DNA of 64,000 nt, from positions 16,786 through 80,785 of the forward strand of contig JBKJPX010000044.1 of the NCBI GenBank assembly GCA_046594215.1, given 5' to 3'. The notes below the pieces were generated by a model, which searched no databases, was not told where the DNA came from, and saw only the letters and a program-made list of their open reading frames with translations. Both the position numbers and the translations under genes were made by a program. The number at the start of each line of letters is the position of its first letter. Position 1 is the first letter of the stretch. This stretch comes from Panacagrimonas sp046594215 (GTDB taxonomy: Bacteria > Pseudomonadota > Gammaproteobacteria > Nevskiales > Nevskiaceae). Shown piece by piece: positions 25,977 to 34,809 of the stretch.

Positions 25977-27403
25977 GGGAGGTCCGCTTTCCGCCCGGCG
26001 CCGGCTTCGATGCCTGGCGCGAATCGGCGCGTGCCCTGCTTCGCGATGCAGTGCCTCCGGAGGACGTGAGCTGGACGACCGGAGCGCAGGCAGGGCTGCT
26101 CGCCGAGGCCGGAACCACGAAGCACGACGCCATGCCCGCCGCCGGCCGCGTCCCGCGTGACTTCCCTCCGCTGGCCAGCGCCGTGCTCGCGCACTCCCAC
26201 CCGCAAAGCCCTGCGCTGGCTTATCGCATCCTGTGGCGGCTCACGCATGGAGAGCCTCGACTGCTGGAGCTGGTGACCGACGCGGACATCGTGCGCGCCC
26301 GCGCCTGCGAAAAATCTGTACACCGCGACGCGCACAAGATGAAAGCCTTCGTGCGCTTCCGCGAGGTTGCCGCGCCCGACGGCGAGCCGGTGTTCGTGGC
26401 CTGGTTCGAGCCCGAGCATTACGTCGTCGAACAACTCGCGCCGTTCTTCGTCCGCCGATTCGCGGGCATGCGCTGGTCGATCCTGACGCCGTACCGCAGC
26501 GTGCACTGGAACGGACACGACTTGAGTTTCGCACCCGGTACGACGCGCAGCGAGGCGCCCTCGAACGATGCGCTCGAAGACCTTTGGCGCACCTACTACG
26601 CAAGCATCTTCAACCCCGCCCGGCTCAAGGTGAAGACCATGACCAGCCAGATGCCACAGAAGTACTGGAAGAACCTGCCGGAAGCGCGGCTGATCCCCGG
26701 CCTCGTGCGGGAGGCGGCGGCGCGGCGCGATGCCATGGTCGAGCAAACGCTGGCGGCGCCCAACCGGAAGATCCGCGGGCCGGCCGAACCCGCATCCGTG
26801 CCCGCGGGCAGCCTGTCCGAGGTCAGGCGGCTCGCTCACGATTGCCGCCGCTGCGATCTCTGGAAACCCGCGACGCAGACCGTGTTCGGCGAAGGCCCGG
26901 CGCATGCGCGCGTGATGCTCGTCGGCGAGCAGCCCGGCGACCAGGAAGATCTCGCCGGCAAGCCCTTCGTCGGACCGGCGGGCAAGCTGCTCGACCGCGC
27001 GCTCGAAGCCGCCGGCCTGGACCGCAAGGCCTTGTACGTGACCAACACCGTCAAGCACTTCAAATTCGAGCCGCGCGGCAAGCGGAGGCTTCACAAGCGC
27101 GCGGACGCGGACGAGCAGCACGCCTGCCGGCCCTGGCTGGACGCGGAGATCGAACGGGTGAAGCCCGAGTTCATCGTCTGCCTGGGCAGCATCGCCGCCC
27201 CCGCGATGCTTGGGGGCGGCTTCAAGCTGCTCAAGGAGCGAGGGCAGTGGCGGGGGCTCGATGACGGCACGCGCGTGATCGCGACGGTTCACCCGTCCTA
27301 TCTGCTGCGACTGCCAGACGCCGAGACGCAGGAGCAGGGGTTCGCCGATTTCGTCGCTGATCTGCGGCGCGTCACAGACGCGTTGGCGAAAGGGCGGCCC
27401 TGA
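25973..27403 (+). CDS. DUF4130 / UdgX-type uracil-DNA-binding fusion protein
   Basis: 476 residues in two parts. Residues 1 to about 245 form the DUF4130 (TIGR03915) domain. Residues about 280-476 are a UdgX-type uracil-DNA glycosylase fold: 4Fe-4S cysteines C291, C294, C385 and C403, motif A GEQPGDQEDLAGKPFVGPAG, and the UdgX insertion KRRLH at 370-374. In studied UdgX the histidine of this KRRIH loop forms a covalent bond to uracil-containing DNA; here isoleucine is replaced by leucine and H374 is kept. HPS near the end is motif B. It overlaps the radical SAM gene by ATGA, implying one repair unit. Confidence 0.9.
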   Translation: MREVRFPPGAGFDAWRESARALLRDAVPPEDVSWTTGAQAGLLAEAGTTKHDAMPAAGRVPRDFPPLASAVLAHSHPQSPALAYRILWRLTHGEPRLLELVTDADIVRARACEKSVHRDAHKMKAFVRFREVAAPDGEPVFVAWFEPEHYVVEQLAPFFVRRFAGMRWSILTPYRSVHWNGHDLSFAPGTTRSEAPSNDALEDLWRTYYASIFNPARLKVKTMTSQMPQKYWKNLPEARLIPGLVREAAARRDAMVEQTLAAPNRKIRGPAEPASVPAGSLSEVRRLAHDCRRCDLWKPATQTVFGEGPAHARVMLVGEQPGDQEDLAGKPFVGPAGKLLDRALEAAGLDRKALYVTNTVKHFKFEPRGKRRLHKRADADEQHACRPWLDAEIERVKPEFIVCLGSIAAPAMLGGGFKLLKERGQWRGLDDGTRVIATVHPSYLLRLPDAETQEQGFADFVADLRRVTDALAKGRP

Positions 27404-27755
27404 CCGCCGAGCGGCACCGCCACGGGGGCCCCGTCGCACACGATCGCGGCCAGGACTTTGGCCCAACCGCACCGCGCGGTGGCGCCGTTGAGGAATAGCG
27501 GGCAGCGCTGCCTGCCGCTGAAGCTTGCGTACCGAAGGTTGAACGATCCCACCGGAGCGATCCCCGACGACGCCGCGAATCGCCGGACTACGACGGTCTC
27601 CGCCGCTGGGTGGTCAACGTGTCGGACGACGGCAACATCGCGATCCTGCAGCTGCTGTCCACCCCGATGGGATGGACCGGCGTTCCGCTGCTACCCCGTG
27701 AAACCAGCGTGGCGCGACGGAACGGTCCGCGCGCGGGGCCGGTAGACGACGAAGG
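27404..27755. other. Gene-poor stretch between the UdgX gene and a convergent lipoprotein gene
   Basis: No recognisable gene. Short open frames exist on both strands, as expected at this GC content. One plus frame reads WVVNVSDDGNIAILQLLSTP near 27608-27667 and one minus frame reads FNLRYASFSGRQRCPLFLNG near 27485-27543; neither was recognised. A decayed gene is possible. Confidence 0.4.
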
Positions 27756-28070
27756 CTAGAACAACTTGCTCCAGAAACCTTCGCCTTCCTTCTTTTCCTT
27801 TTCCTTCTTCAGGACTTCGACCTTGGCCATGTCCTCGTACACAACGCGCTCGTTCTCGCCGTAGAGCGCCTTGTTGGTGATCTTGGTGACGGTGAACTTG
27901 TGAACCGCGTCGTTCTTGGTAGTGACGCGCACGCTGTCGCCCTTGTTCACGCCGGCAATCACGGACTCGGCACTACCGGCGTCGATGGCCTTCTTGGAGG
28001 CGCAGCCGCCGGCGGCGAACAGGCTCAGGGCGATGGAAAGGGCAACCAAGACTCGACGGAACGCGAACAT
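27756..28070 (-). CDS. Small hypothetical lipoprotein
   Basis: 104 residues. A signal peptide ends in the lipobox FAAGGC (Cys near residue 23), so the mature protein should be lipid-anchored. The mature part has a short beta-rich region (DSVRVTTKNDAVHKFTVTKI, then ALYGENERVVYEDMAKVEV) and a lysine/glutamate tail, EKEKKEGEGFWSKLF. Function unknown. It lies 89 bases downstream of the YCF48-like gene on the same strand and might be part of that operon. Confidence 0.78.
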   Translation of the reverse strand: MFAFRRVLVALSIALSLFAAGGCASKKAIDAGSAESVIAGVNKGDSVRVTTKNDAVHKFTVTKITNKALYGENERVVYEDMAKVEVLKKEKEKKEGEGFWSKLF

Positions 28071-28159
28071 CGGGTATCTCCACGGGCTAAGAGGGACCCC
28101 GGCCCCATGGGCCGGGATTCGCAGGCGCGGAACGATACCACGCGCTCCCCGGCCCGCCG

Positions 28160-29239
28160 CTACTGGGTCACCGCCTCCCGCGCCACCCCGTCCTCACCGA
28201 CCATCTGGAGCTGGCCGTCGACCACGACAACACCCGACAGCGAGCCCGCCGACGGCGGCGCCCGGTGCGCGCTGCCATCGGGCCTCACGTACACGATCTC
28301 GCCGTCCGAGCCAACCAGCACCGCACGACCGTCGGCGAGCATCGCGCCACCGAACATGGACTGCACCGTGCCGATGTCGACCGGCTTCCAGGCGCCGGCG
28401 CGAACGTCGTCGGTGATCAGCACGTTGCCGCGCAGGCCGAAGACCATGGCGCCCTTCTCGCCGCGCGGCAGGGCTCCGAACAGCGAACCCTCGTAGGGCG
28501 CCGGCAGGCGTTCCCAGGTTACGCCGTCGGTGCTGACCCCGACCAGGCCGGTCTCGCCTGCGATGAACAGGCTGCCGTCGCCCAGGCGGATCATCGCGTT
28601 CAGGTGCAAGCCGTCCTCGCGGATCGGCGTGGCCTCGACGTCGGTCCAGGTCGCGCCGCCGTCCGTGGTGCGCACGAACATGCCGTAGGCACCCAAACCG
28701 TAGGCTGTCTGGACGTCGACTGCGAGCACGTTGAGCAGCGGATCGCCCTTCTCGGGCTTGAACTGCTGCAGGACCCAGGTCTTTCCGCCGTCCGCGGTGT
28801 GCAGGATCGTGGCGTCGTGGCCGACCGCCCAGCCGTGGTCGGCGTCAGCAAAGGCCACCGCCGTCAGGGTCGCGTTGACGGGTACGGCCACCTGCTTCCA
28901 GTCCCGGCCGTTGCCCGAGAGCAGGATGTTTCCGCGATCGCCCACGGCGACCAGCGTGCTGCCAGCCTGCGCCACGCCCAGCAGCAGGTTGCGCGAGGCC
29001 AGGTGCGCTCTCTCGGCAGGCCGCGGCTTTTCGGGCACTGGGGGCGCGGCAGGTGCTTCAGCCGCCGACTCGGCCGGAGCCAGAGCCGGCGCGTCGGCGC
29101 TTGGAGCAGCATCCGGCGCCGCCGCTTCGGAAGGCGTCGCTGCGGCGGCGGAAGCGGGATCGTCGGCGCGGACCGCGCCGGGCGCGGCCAGGATGATCAG
29201 CACGAATGCGAGACGCAGACGACGGCTCCGGGTGTTCAT
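28160..29239 (-). CDS. YCF48-like beta-propeller protein (RND partner)
   Basis: 359 residues. A signal peptide is followed by an Ala/Pro/Glu-rich linker to about residue 75. The rest is a BNR/YCF48-type propeller with repeats such as VGDRGNILLSGNGRDWKQV, VGHDATILHTADGGKTWVL and GMFVRTTDGGATWTDV. Plant and cyanobacterial YCF48 (Hcf136) helps photosystem II assembly. In heterotrophic proteobacteria such proteins are encoded with RND permeases and have no proven role. The start overlaps the RND stop by four bases, so the two are made together. Expected location: periplasm. Confidence 0.88.
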   Translation of the reverse strand: MNTRSRRLRLAFVLIILAAPGAVRADDPASAAAATPSEAAAPDAAPSADAPALAPAESAAEAPAAPPVPEKPRPAERAHLASRNLLLGVAQAGSTLVAVGDRGNILLSGNGRDWKQVAVPVNATLTAVAFADADHGWAVGHDATILHTADGGKTWVLQQFKPEKGDPLLNVLAVDVQTAYGLGAYGMFVRTTDGGATWTDVEATPIREDGLHLNAMIRLGDGSLFIAGETGLVGVSTDGVTWERLPAPYEGSLFGALPRGEKGAMVFGLRGNVLITDDVRAGAWKPVDIGTVQSMFGGAMLADGRAVLVGSDGEIVYVRPDGSAHRAPPSAGSLSGVVVVDGQLQMVGEDGVAREAVTQ

Positions 29240-31854
29240 GCCGCCACCGCCTTGCCATCACTCGGTTGCGGCGCGTTGCCGGGTGCGGGCGGCTTAAGCA
29301 GGAAGGCGGCAAAAGCCGGCAGCAGGATCACGGCGGCGCCGGCGTTGGCGAGGAACATGATCGTCAGAAGGATGCCCATGTCGACCTGAAACTGAAGGCC
29401 CGACAGCAGCCATGTGCAGACACTCGCCGCCAGCGCGAGCGCCGTGACGATCACCGCCTTGCCAGTCTGGTGCAGGGTCTGCTCGTACGCACGCCGCAGC
29501 GTCATCCCGCGTTCCATCACGCACTCCTCGAGCACGCTGTAGATGTAGATGCCGTAGTCCACGCCGATACCCGCGGCGAACGCGGCGACCGGCAGGGTCG
29601 ACACCTTCATGCCGATGTCGAGGAATACCATCACCGCGTAGGTGAACACCGAGACCAGGGCCAGCGGCACCAGCACGCAGATCAGGCCTGCGAGGCTGCG
29701 GAACGAAGCCCACACGCAGATCGCGATGCACAGGTACAGCCAGAACAGCACCCTTCGCTCGGTCTCCTTGATAACGTCGTTGGTCGCGGCCATGACGCCG
29801 ACGTTGCCGGTGGCAAGCGCGAACTTCACGGGCGAGGCCTCGCCCTCCTCCTCGACGAACTTGTGGACCGCGGCCACGACCTTGTCGATCGTCTCGGCCT
29901 TGTGGTCGGCCGTGAACACGAACACCGGCATCGCACTGCAGTCGGAGTTGAGCAGCCCGCTCGAGGTCGGGAACTGCTGGCCCGCGAGTACCAGCGCACC
30001 GGACTCGCGCGGCAGCACCATGAACTTCGGATTGCCTTCGCTGAACGCGTTGTAGACGATCTTGGCCACCTGCGGCATCGACAGCGTGGACTGCACGCCG
30101 TCGGTGTTCTGCATGCGCCAGGCGAAGCGGTCGATCGTCTCCATGATGCGGTGGTCGATGCAGCCGTCCGCCTTGTTCTGCGCGATGACCTTGATCACGT
30201 CGACGCCGATGGAGAATTCGCTGGCGATCTTCGCGGAGTCGCGGTTATAGCGGGACTCGGGCCGCAGCTCGGGCACTCCGTCGTGCAGTTCGCCGATCTT
30301 CAGATCTCGCGAGACCCACTCGGCCCAGCCCCAACTCGTGATGGCCAGCACGAGCACCGTGGCCGCGACCGGCTTGTCCGTGATGATAGAGATCACTCGC
30401 CATACGGGCGCGAAGGCGGCGTCGCGCCGGCGCTGGTGCTCACGAAACTTGTCGGGATTGCCCAGGCGGGCGTAACTCAGCAGGCAGGGCAGAAGGATCT
30501 TCTTGCACACGATCACTGCCAGCAGGCCGAACATCGCGTTGATGGCCATCTCCCGCACGATGCCGATCGGGATCAGCAGGATCGTGCCGAAGCCGACGAC
30601 GTTGGTCAGCAGCGCGGTGATCCCGGGAATCACGAGGCGCCGGTAGGTCGCCCGCGAGGCATCGAGACTGTTGAGGCGATGGTCCGCCACCTCGAACAGC
30701 CAGAAGCTGGTGATCTGGATGCCGTGGCTGACGCTGATCGCGAGCACCAGGAAGGGCACGAGGATCGCAAAGGGATCCAGGCCGAAACCGAACAGGTGCA
30801 GGATGCCGAGCTCCCACACCACCGCGAGGATGCCGCAGGACAGCGGCAGCAGCGCGATCAGGCCCGAGCCGGTGTACCACCAGAGGATCACCCAGACCAG
30901 GAAAATCGTCAGCGCGAAGAAGCTGGTGACTTCGAACGAGGCGTTCGCGATGTCGCCGACGACCTTGGCGAATCCGACGATGTGGATGTCGATGTTGGCG
31001 TTGTAGTCGGGGTTCTTGACCTCCGCGATCTCGAAATCTCTGCCCTTGAGCGTGCGGACTTCCTTGTCGCCGCTCTCGAGTTTGACCGTGAAGTTCACAT
31101 CCTCGAAACGCATGCGCCAGTTGCGCGGATCGCTGTAGGTCACCATCGCGACTTCGCCAGCCTTCAGCGGATCGCTCGCAACTTTGAGCCGGTACTCGTA
31201 CATCGTCGGATGGATGAAGCGCTGGCGCACGTCCTCGATCAGCGCCGCGGTCTTCACGTAGTCGAGCTTGGCGCCCGTGACCGGGTTCTGCTCGAGCAAC
31301 TCGGAGAAGACCATCGCGCCAGACTGGTCGTTGGCGACGAGGCGCCCGAGCACCTTGGCCTTGGTCACGTTCGAGCGCACACGCGTGAGCATCTCGTCGG
31401 TGGGCGCGTAATCCGCGGGAATGACGTTGCCGCCGTAGAGACCTTCTTCGCGCACTTCGACGTAACGCACGTCGGGCGTGAAGATCGAGCTCACGCGCGT
31501 ACGGTCCATGCCGGGCGTGAAGAACACGGAGTTGGTCAGCGACTTGAGCGTCGCCATGAACTCGGGTTCGTAGAGATCCTTACCGGGGGCTCCGTCCTTG
31601 CGGATCAGCGCGAACAGCACGAGGTTGGCGCCACCGAACTGCTGCTGGTACTGCTTGAACACCTGGATGTATGGATGTCCGAGCGGAAGCTGCTTTTCGA
31701 AGCCCGTGTCGAGCCGCAGGTGCGCAGCCTGCCAGCCCATGAACAGGGTCATGAAGAACATCACGAGCAGCGTGCGCGGACGCTTGCCGAACACGATGGG
31801 TTCTGTCACCCGGATGAACAACTGCGAAAAAGCGCCGCGTGCGTCGCCGTGCAT
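29236..31854 (-). CDS. RND-superfamily permease (MMPL/HpnN-like)
   Basis: 872 residues. One N-terminal membrane helix, a large periplasmic domain, a bundle of five to six helices (for example SFFALTIFLVWVILWW), a second periplasmic domain, and a second helix bundle near the C-terminus (LYLCIAICVWASFRSLAGLI, MGILLTIMFLANAGAAVILL). This duplicated layout and the segment VLAISVSHGIQI fit the COG1033 MMPL branch, which moves lipids or hydrophobic molecules, more than the AcrB multidrug type. No membrane-fusion or TolC gene is adjacent. The substrate is unknown; DUF1329/YCF48 partners hint at an outer-membrane lipid pathway. Confidence 0.88.
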   Translation of the reverse strand: MHGDARGAFSQLFIRVTEPIVFGKRPRTLLVMFFMTLFMGWQAAHLRLDTGFEKQLPLGHPYIQVFKQYQQQFGGANLVLFALIRKDGAPGKDLYEPEFMATLKSLTNSVFFTPGMDRTRVSSIFTPDVRYVEVREEGLYGGNVIPADYAPTDEMLTRVRSNVTKAKVLGRLVANDQSGAMVFSELLEQNPVTGAKLDYVKTAALIEDVRQRFIHPTMYEYRLKVASDPLKAGEVAMVTYSDPRNWRMRFEDVNFTVKLESGDKEVRTLKGRDFEIAEVKNPDYNANIDIHIVGFAKVVGDIANASFEVTSFFALTIFLVWVILWWYTGSGLIALLPLSCGILAVVWELGILHLFGFGLDPFAILVPFLVLAISVSHGIQITSFWLFEVADHRLNSLDASRATYRRLVIPGITALLTNVVGFGTILLIPIGIVREMAINAMFGLLAVIVCKKILLPCLLSYARLGNPDKFREHQRRRDAAFAPVWRVISIITDKPVAATVLVLAITSWGWAEWVSRDLKIGELHDGVPELRPESRYNRDSAKIASEFSIGVDVIKVIAQNKADGCIDHRIMETIDRFAWRMQNTDGVQSTLSMPQVAKIVYNAFSEGNPKFMVLPRESGALVLAGQQFPTSSGLLNSDCSAMPVFVFTADHKAETIDKVVAAVHKFVEEEGEASPVKFALATGNVGVMAATNDVIKETERRVLFWLYLCIAICVWASFRSLAGLICVLVPLALVSVFTYAVMVFLDIGMKVSTLPVAAFAAGIGVDYGIYIYSVLEECVMERGMTLRRAYEQTLHQTGKAVIVTALALAASVCTWLLSGLQFQVDMGILLTIMFLANAGAAVILLPAFAAFLLKPPAPGNAPQPSDGKAVAA

Positions 31855-32184
31855 CAGGTGGTCTCCCCAGACTCGTTCTTATGCCTTCATTCGACTGCAA
31901 GGCCGCGCCCACACGCGACCCTGCGGTTGCAGGCGCAGCATGGCAGTCATCTGCCGTTCGCGCAGCGGAAAATTCAAATTATCGACGGGGGCCTTCTAGG
32001 CGCGCACTCGCGGTGAGGCACAGCCCGCCCCGGCAAACTTGTCATGCCGGCCCTGCGACCGGGTTGCTCCATTCCTCCGCGCGGGGCAAAGAAAAGGGGC
32101 GGATCGTTGAACGATCCGCCCCAACACAACACCCCTGGGAGGAGAAGGAGGCGCGCGGGACTTTTCCCGTTCGCCCCCAATTCG
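31855..32184. other. Intergenic region between amtB and the RND gene
   Basis: Contains the amtB terminator at 32092-32122 and, nearer the RND start, an AT-richer patch around 31969-31985 that could hold its promoter. No gene was seen. Confidence 0.5.
32092..32122 (-). terminator. Intrinsic terminator of glnK-amtB
   Basis: A 13-bp stem, GGGGCGGATCGTT and AACGATCCGCCCC (32096-32122), is followed on the minus strand by TTTTCTTT (from 32095 downward), 63 bases past the amtB stop. Confidence 0.88.
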
Positions 32185-33867
32185 TTACATGTTGTAGGCC
32201 TTCTCACCGTGCTCGGCGAGGTCGAGACCTTCGCTTTCGGCCTCTTCGCTCGGACGCAGGCCGATGGTGAACTTCAGGGCCAGCAGGGTGACCGTCGCGA
32301 CCACCGCGCTCCAGACCACTGCAACGCACACTGCCTTCACCTGGATCAGGATCTGCATCGGCGAGTAGCCCACCGTCATCGAGAACCAATCGGCGTAGAC
32401 ACCCACGCCGCCCTTGGCCGGATCCACGAATACGCCAGTCAGGATGGCGCCGATGATGCCGCCGACAGCGTGCACACCGAACACGTCGAGGGCATCGTCA
32501 TAGCCGATCAGGCGCTTGAGGTAGGCGCAGGCCAGGAAGCAGACGAATCCGCAGACCAGACCAATCACCAGTGCGCCCTCGATGCCGACGAAACCGCAAG
32601 CCGGCGTGATGCCGACAAGACCCGCGACGGCGCCCGAGATGATGCCCAGCAGGCTGGCCTTGCCCTTGAAAACCCACTCGGCGAAGAACCAGGCGATGCC
32701 CGCGGTCGCCGTGGCGATCATGGTGTTGGCGAACGCCAGCACCGCGTAGCCGTTGGCCTCGAGGTTGGAACCGGCGTTGAAACCGAACCAGCCGAACCAG
32801 AGCATCGAGGCGCCGATCACCGACATCGTCAGCGAGTGGGGCGGCATGGCGACCTTGCCGTAGCCGGAACGCTTGCCGACGATGATCGCCGCGCAAAGGC
32901 CGGCAACACCGGAGTTGATGTGCACCACGGTGCCGCCTGCGAAGTCCAGGGCACCGAGCTGCCACAGGTAGCCAGCGGTCTTGTTCGTAGCGTCGACGAC
33001 GTCGGCCGAGGTGTAGGCATCCGGACCCGCCCACCACCAGACCATGTGCGCCATGGGCAGGTAGCTGAACGTGAACCAGACCACCGTGAAGATCAGCACC
33101 GCCTTGAACTTCATACGCTCGGCATAGCCGCCGGCGATCAGGGCGCAGGTGATGCACGCGAAGGTGAGCTGGAACATCGCGAACACGAGCTCGGGGATCG
33201 CAACACCCTTGCTGAAGGTCGCGGTGGCCGTGAAGAAGCCGTTTGCGTCGTACACCACGCCCTTGAGGAACATCTTGTCGAGCGATCCGAAGAAGGGTTC
33301 GGTGCCGCTGAACGCGACGCTGTAGCCGTAGACAACCCAGAGCACCGAGATCAGGCAGTAGATCGCAAACGTCTGCGTCATCGTGGAAGCCATGTTCTTC
33401 TGGCGCGTCATGCCGCCGTAGAACAGGGCCAAGCCCGGAAGCGACATGAAGAGCACCAGCGCCGTCGAAGTCATCATCCAGCTGACGTTGCCCTCGTTGA
33501 ACACTGGCGGCTTGGGCGCAGCCGCGGGCTCAGCGGGAGCCGCTGCCGCCGCTTCGGTCGGGCCAGGCGCAGTTGCGGCAGCCGGCGCCGGAGCAGGCGC
33601 GGCTTCCTCAACCACAACCGGGGCAGGAGCCGGCGCAGCAGCTGCGGCTGCGGCCACCTCCTTCTTCTTGTTCTTCTTGGACTTCTTTTCGGCAAGCGGA
33701 GCGATCGCCTCGATCTCCGTCGGGGCCGGGGCCGCCTCGGCCGGTGCGGCCTCAGCCACCGGAGCAGCGGCTTCGATCGCGGCCGGGGCCGTATCCTCGG
33801 CTCCAGCAGGCAGCGTGAACATGCAGCTCGCTGCCAGCAAGAACCCCAATGTCATCTTCCGAATCAT
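32185..33867 (-). CDS. amtB: Ammonium transporter with long Ala/Pro-rich N-terminal extension
   Basis: 560 residues, over 100 longer than a typical AmtB. A signal peptide (to about A23) is followed by an unusual low-complexity stretch of Ala, Pro and Glu (24-122) split by the basic block KKSKKNKKK (61-69). The 11-helix Amt domain starts near residue 124 (NEGNVSWMMTSTALVLF). The pore histidines are in VVHINSGVAGL and GVHAVGGIIGAI, and FGWFGFNAGS is conserved. It conducts ammonium/ammonia across the inner membrane and is gated by GlnK, encoded just upstream. AAGGAGA precedes the ATG at 33867. Confidence 0.95.
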   Translation of the reverse strand: MIRKMTLGFLLAASCMFTLPAGAEDTAPAAIEAAAPVAEAAPAEAAPAPTEIEAIAPLAEKKSKKNKKKEVAAAAAAAPAPAPVVVEEAAPAPAPAAATAPGPTEAAAAAPAEPAAAPKPPVFNEGNVSWMMTSTALVLFMSLPGLALFYGGMTRQKNMASTMTQTFAIYCLISVLWVVYGYSVAFSGTEPFFGSLDKMFLKGVVYDANGFFTATATFSKGVAIPELVFAMFQLTFACITCALIAGGYAERMKFKAVLIFTVVWFTFSYLPMAHMVWWWAGPDAYTSADVVDATNKTAGYLWQLGALDFAGGTVVHINSGVAGLCAAIIVGKRSGYGKVAMPPHSLTMSVIGASMLWFGWFGFNAGSNLEANGYAVLAFANTMIATATAGIAWFFAEWVFKGKASLLGIISGAVAGLVGITPACGFVGIEGALVIGLVCGFVCFLACAYLKRLIGYDDALDVFGVHAVGGIIGAILTGVFVDPAKGGVGVYADWFSMTVGYSPMQILIQVKAVCVAVVWSAVVATVTLLALKFTIGLRPSEEAESEGLDLAEHGEKAYNM

Positions 33868-33968
33868 GAACTTCTCCTTGCGTGGTTCTTCAATGCGGCG
33901 CGCGCTTCTGCGTCGGCTTGGGCAAATTGGCCCTTGTCCGGCGGACTCCCTGCGCCGCGATCGATCAA

Positions 33969-34307
33969 CTAAAGCGCGTCCTTGCCGGTCTCACCGGTGC
34001 GGATGCGGATGGCCTGGTCAAGCGAGAAGACGAAAATCTTTCCGTCCCCGATCTTCCCCGTATGCGCCGCCTTGCTGATGGCATCGATGGCGGCATCGAC
34101 CTTGTCGTCGGCCAGGGCCACCTCGATCTTCACCTTGGGCAGGAAATCCACTACGTATTCCGCGCCGCGGTACAACTCGGTGTGGCCCTTCTGACGACCG
34201 AAGCCTTTGACTTCGGTCACGGTGATACCGGCCACTCCGATTTCCGAGAGCGCTTCGCGCACCTCATCGAGCTTGAACGGCTTGATGATGGCTGTAATCA
34301 ATTTCAT
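33969..34307 (-). CDS. glnK: Nitrogen regulatory protein P-II
   Basis: 112 residues. MKLITAIIKPFKLDEVREAL and the T-loop with RGAEYVVDFLPK are the PII signatures; Tyr51 is the conserved uridylylation site. The C-terminus has GKIFVFSLDQAIRIRTGE. It senses 2-oxoglutarate and ATP/ADP and plugs AmtB when nitrogen is plentiful. The amtB gene follows 101 bases downstream, and this pairing supports GlnK over GlnB. AAGGAG precedes the start. The upstream region has sigma54 and NtrC-type sites. Confidence 0.95.
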   Translation of the reverse strand: MKLITAIIKPFKLDEVREALSEIGVAGITVTEVKGFGRQKGHTELYRGAEYVVDFLPKVKIEVALADDKVDAAIDAISKAAHTGKIGDGKIFVFSLDQAIRIRTGETGKDAL

Positions 34308-34390
34308 TTAATAACTCCTTGATCAAGCAGCGAAAAATCTTTTTAGAACGCACGAGCCAACAATGAAGGTCCTTGCGCCAAGGGCAAAAA

Positions 34391-34406
34391 AGCACGGAGC
34401 ATGCCA
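34391..34406 (-). promoter_or_regulatory. Sigma54 promoter for glnK-amtB
   Basis: On the minus strand TGGCATG-CTCC-GTGCT matches the -24/-12 consensus TGGCACG-N4-TTGCW, with the invariant GG and GC exactly 10 bases apart. Predicted transcription start is near 34380, 73 bases before the glnK ATG. Confidence 0.75.
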
Positions 34407-34457
34407 GCGGGTTCAAGCGCTGTTCAGGTCTCCTGGACATCCAAAACGGACGTCTAG

Positions 34458-34472
34458 GCACCACGATGGTGC
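34458..34472. promoter_or_regulatory. NtrC-type activator site
   Basis: Perfect inverted repeat GCACC-N5-GGTGC, identical to the core of the NtrC consensus, centred about 85 bases upstream of the predicted sigma54 start. Confidence 0.75.
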
Positions 34473-34475
34473 GTA

Positions 34476-34492
34476 TGCCGCATGGCGGTGCA
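34476..34492. promoter_or_regulatory. Second, weaker NtrC-like site
   Basis: TGCCGC-N5-GGTGCA has one perfect half and one degenerate half. Its centre is 19 bases (about two helix turns) from the first site. Confidence 0.45.
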
Positions 34493-34809
34493 TCTTCTCC
34501 CGGCGGAACGGACCGGCTCTGTGGGTCCGGAGGCGATTGTCGAGACGGGTGCCGAATGTCGATGACGAAAAGGCACATCTTTGGCCTCGGACACCCTTAC
34601 CGGAATCGCCCGGCCCGCGGGCTTTATGCACACGCCCGGGAGCTCACAGCACGCACATCACGTCAAGACATGGCACTTTCACGTTACTGCAATGCTCGTG
34701 CAGATCACTGTTTTAGAATAACTTATTTATCGTGCACAAAATCCGGGTAGGACCGGAAATTGACCCTCGCCCCGCACAGGCCTTCGCGCAGCCTTGCTGA
34801 TACACAAAG

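Noticed and set aside
29206..32016. 936-residue plus-strand open frame
   Set aside because: Antisense of the RND permease, which has clear membrane helices and motifs; the plus product is Arg/Asp/His-rich with no domain.
32044..33972. 642-residue plus-strand open frame
   Set aside because: Antisense of amtB; no recognisable domain.
34363..34750. Small plus-strand genes in the glnK-priA gap
   Set aside because: Frames of about 120 residues lack ribosome-binding sites and family features, and overlap the sigma54/NtrC elements.
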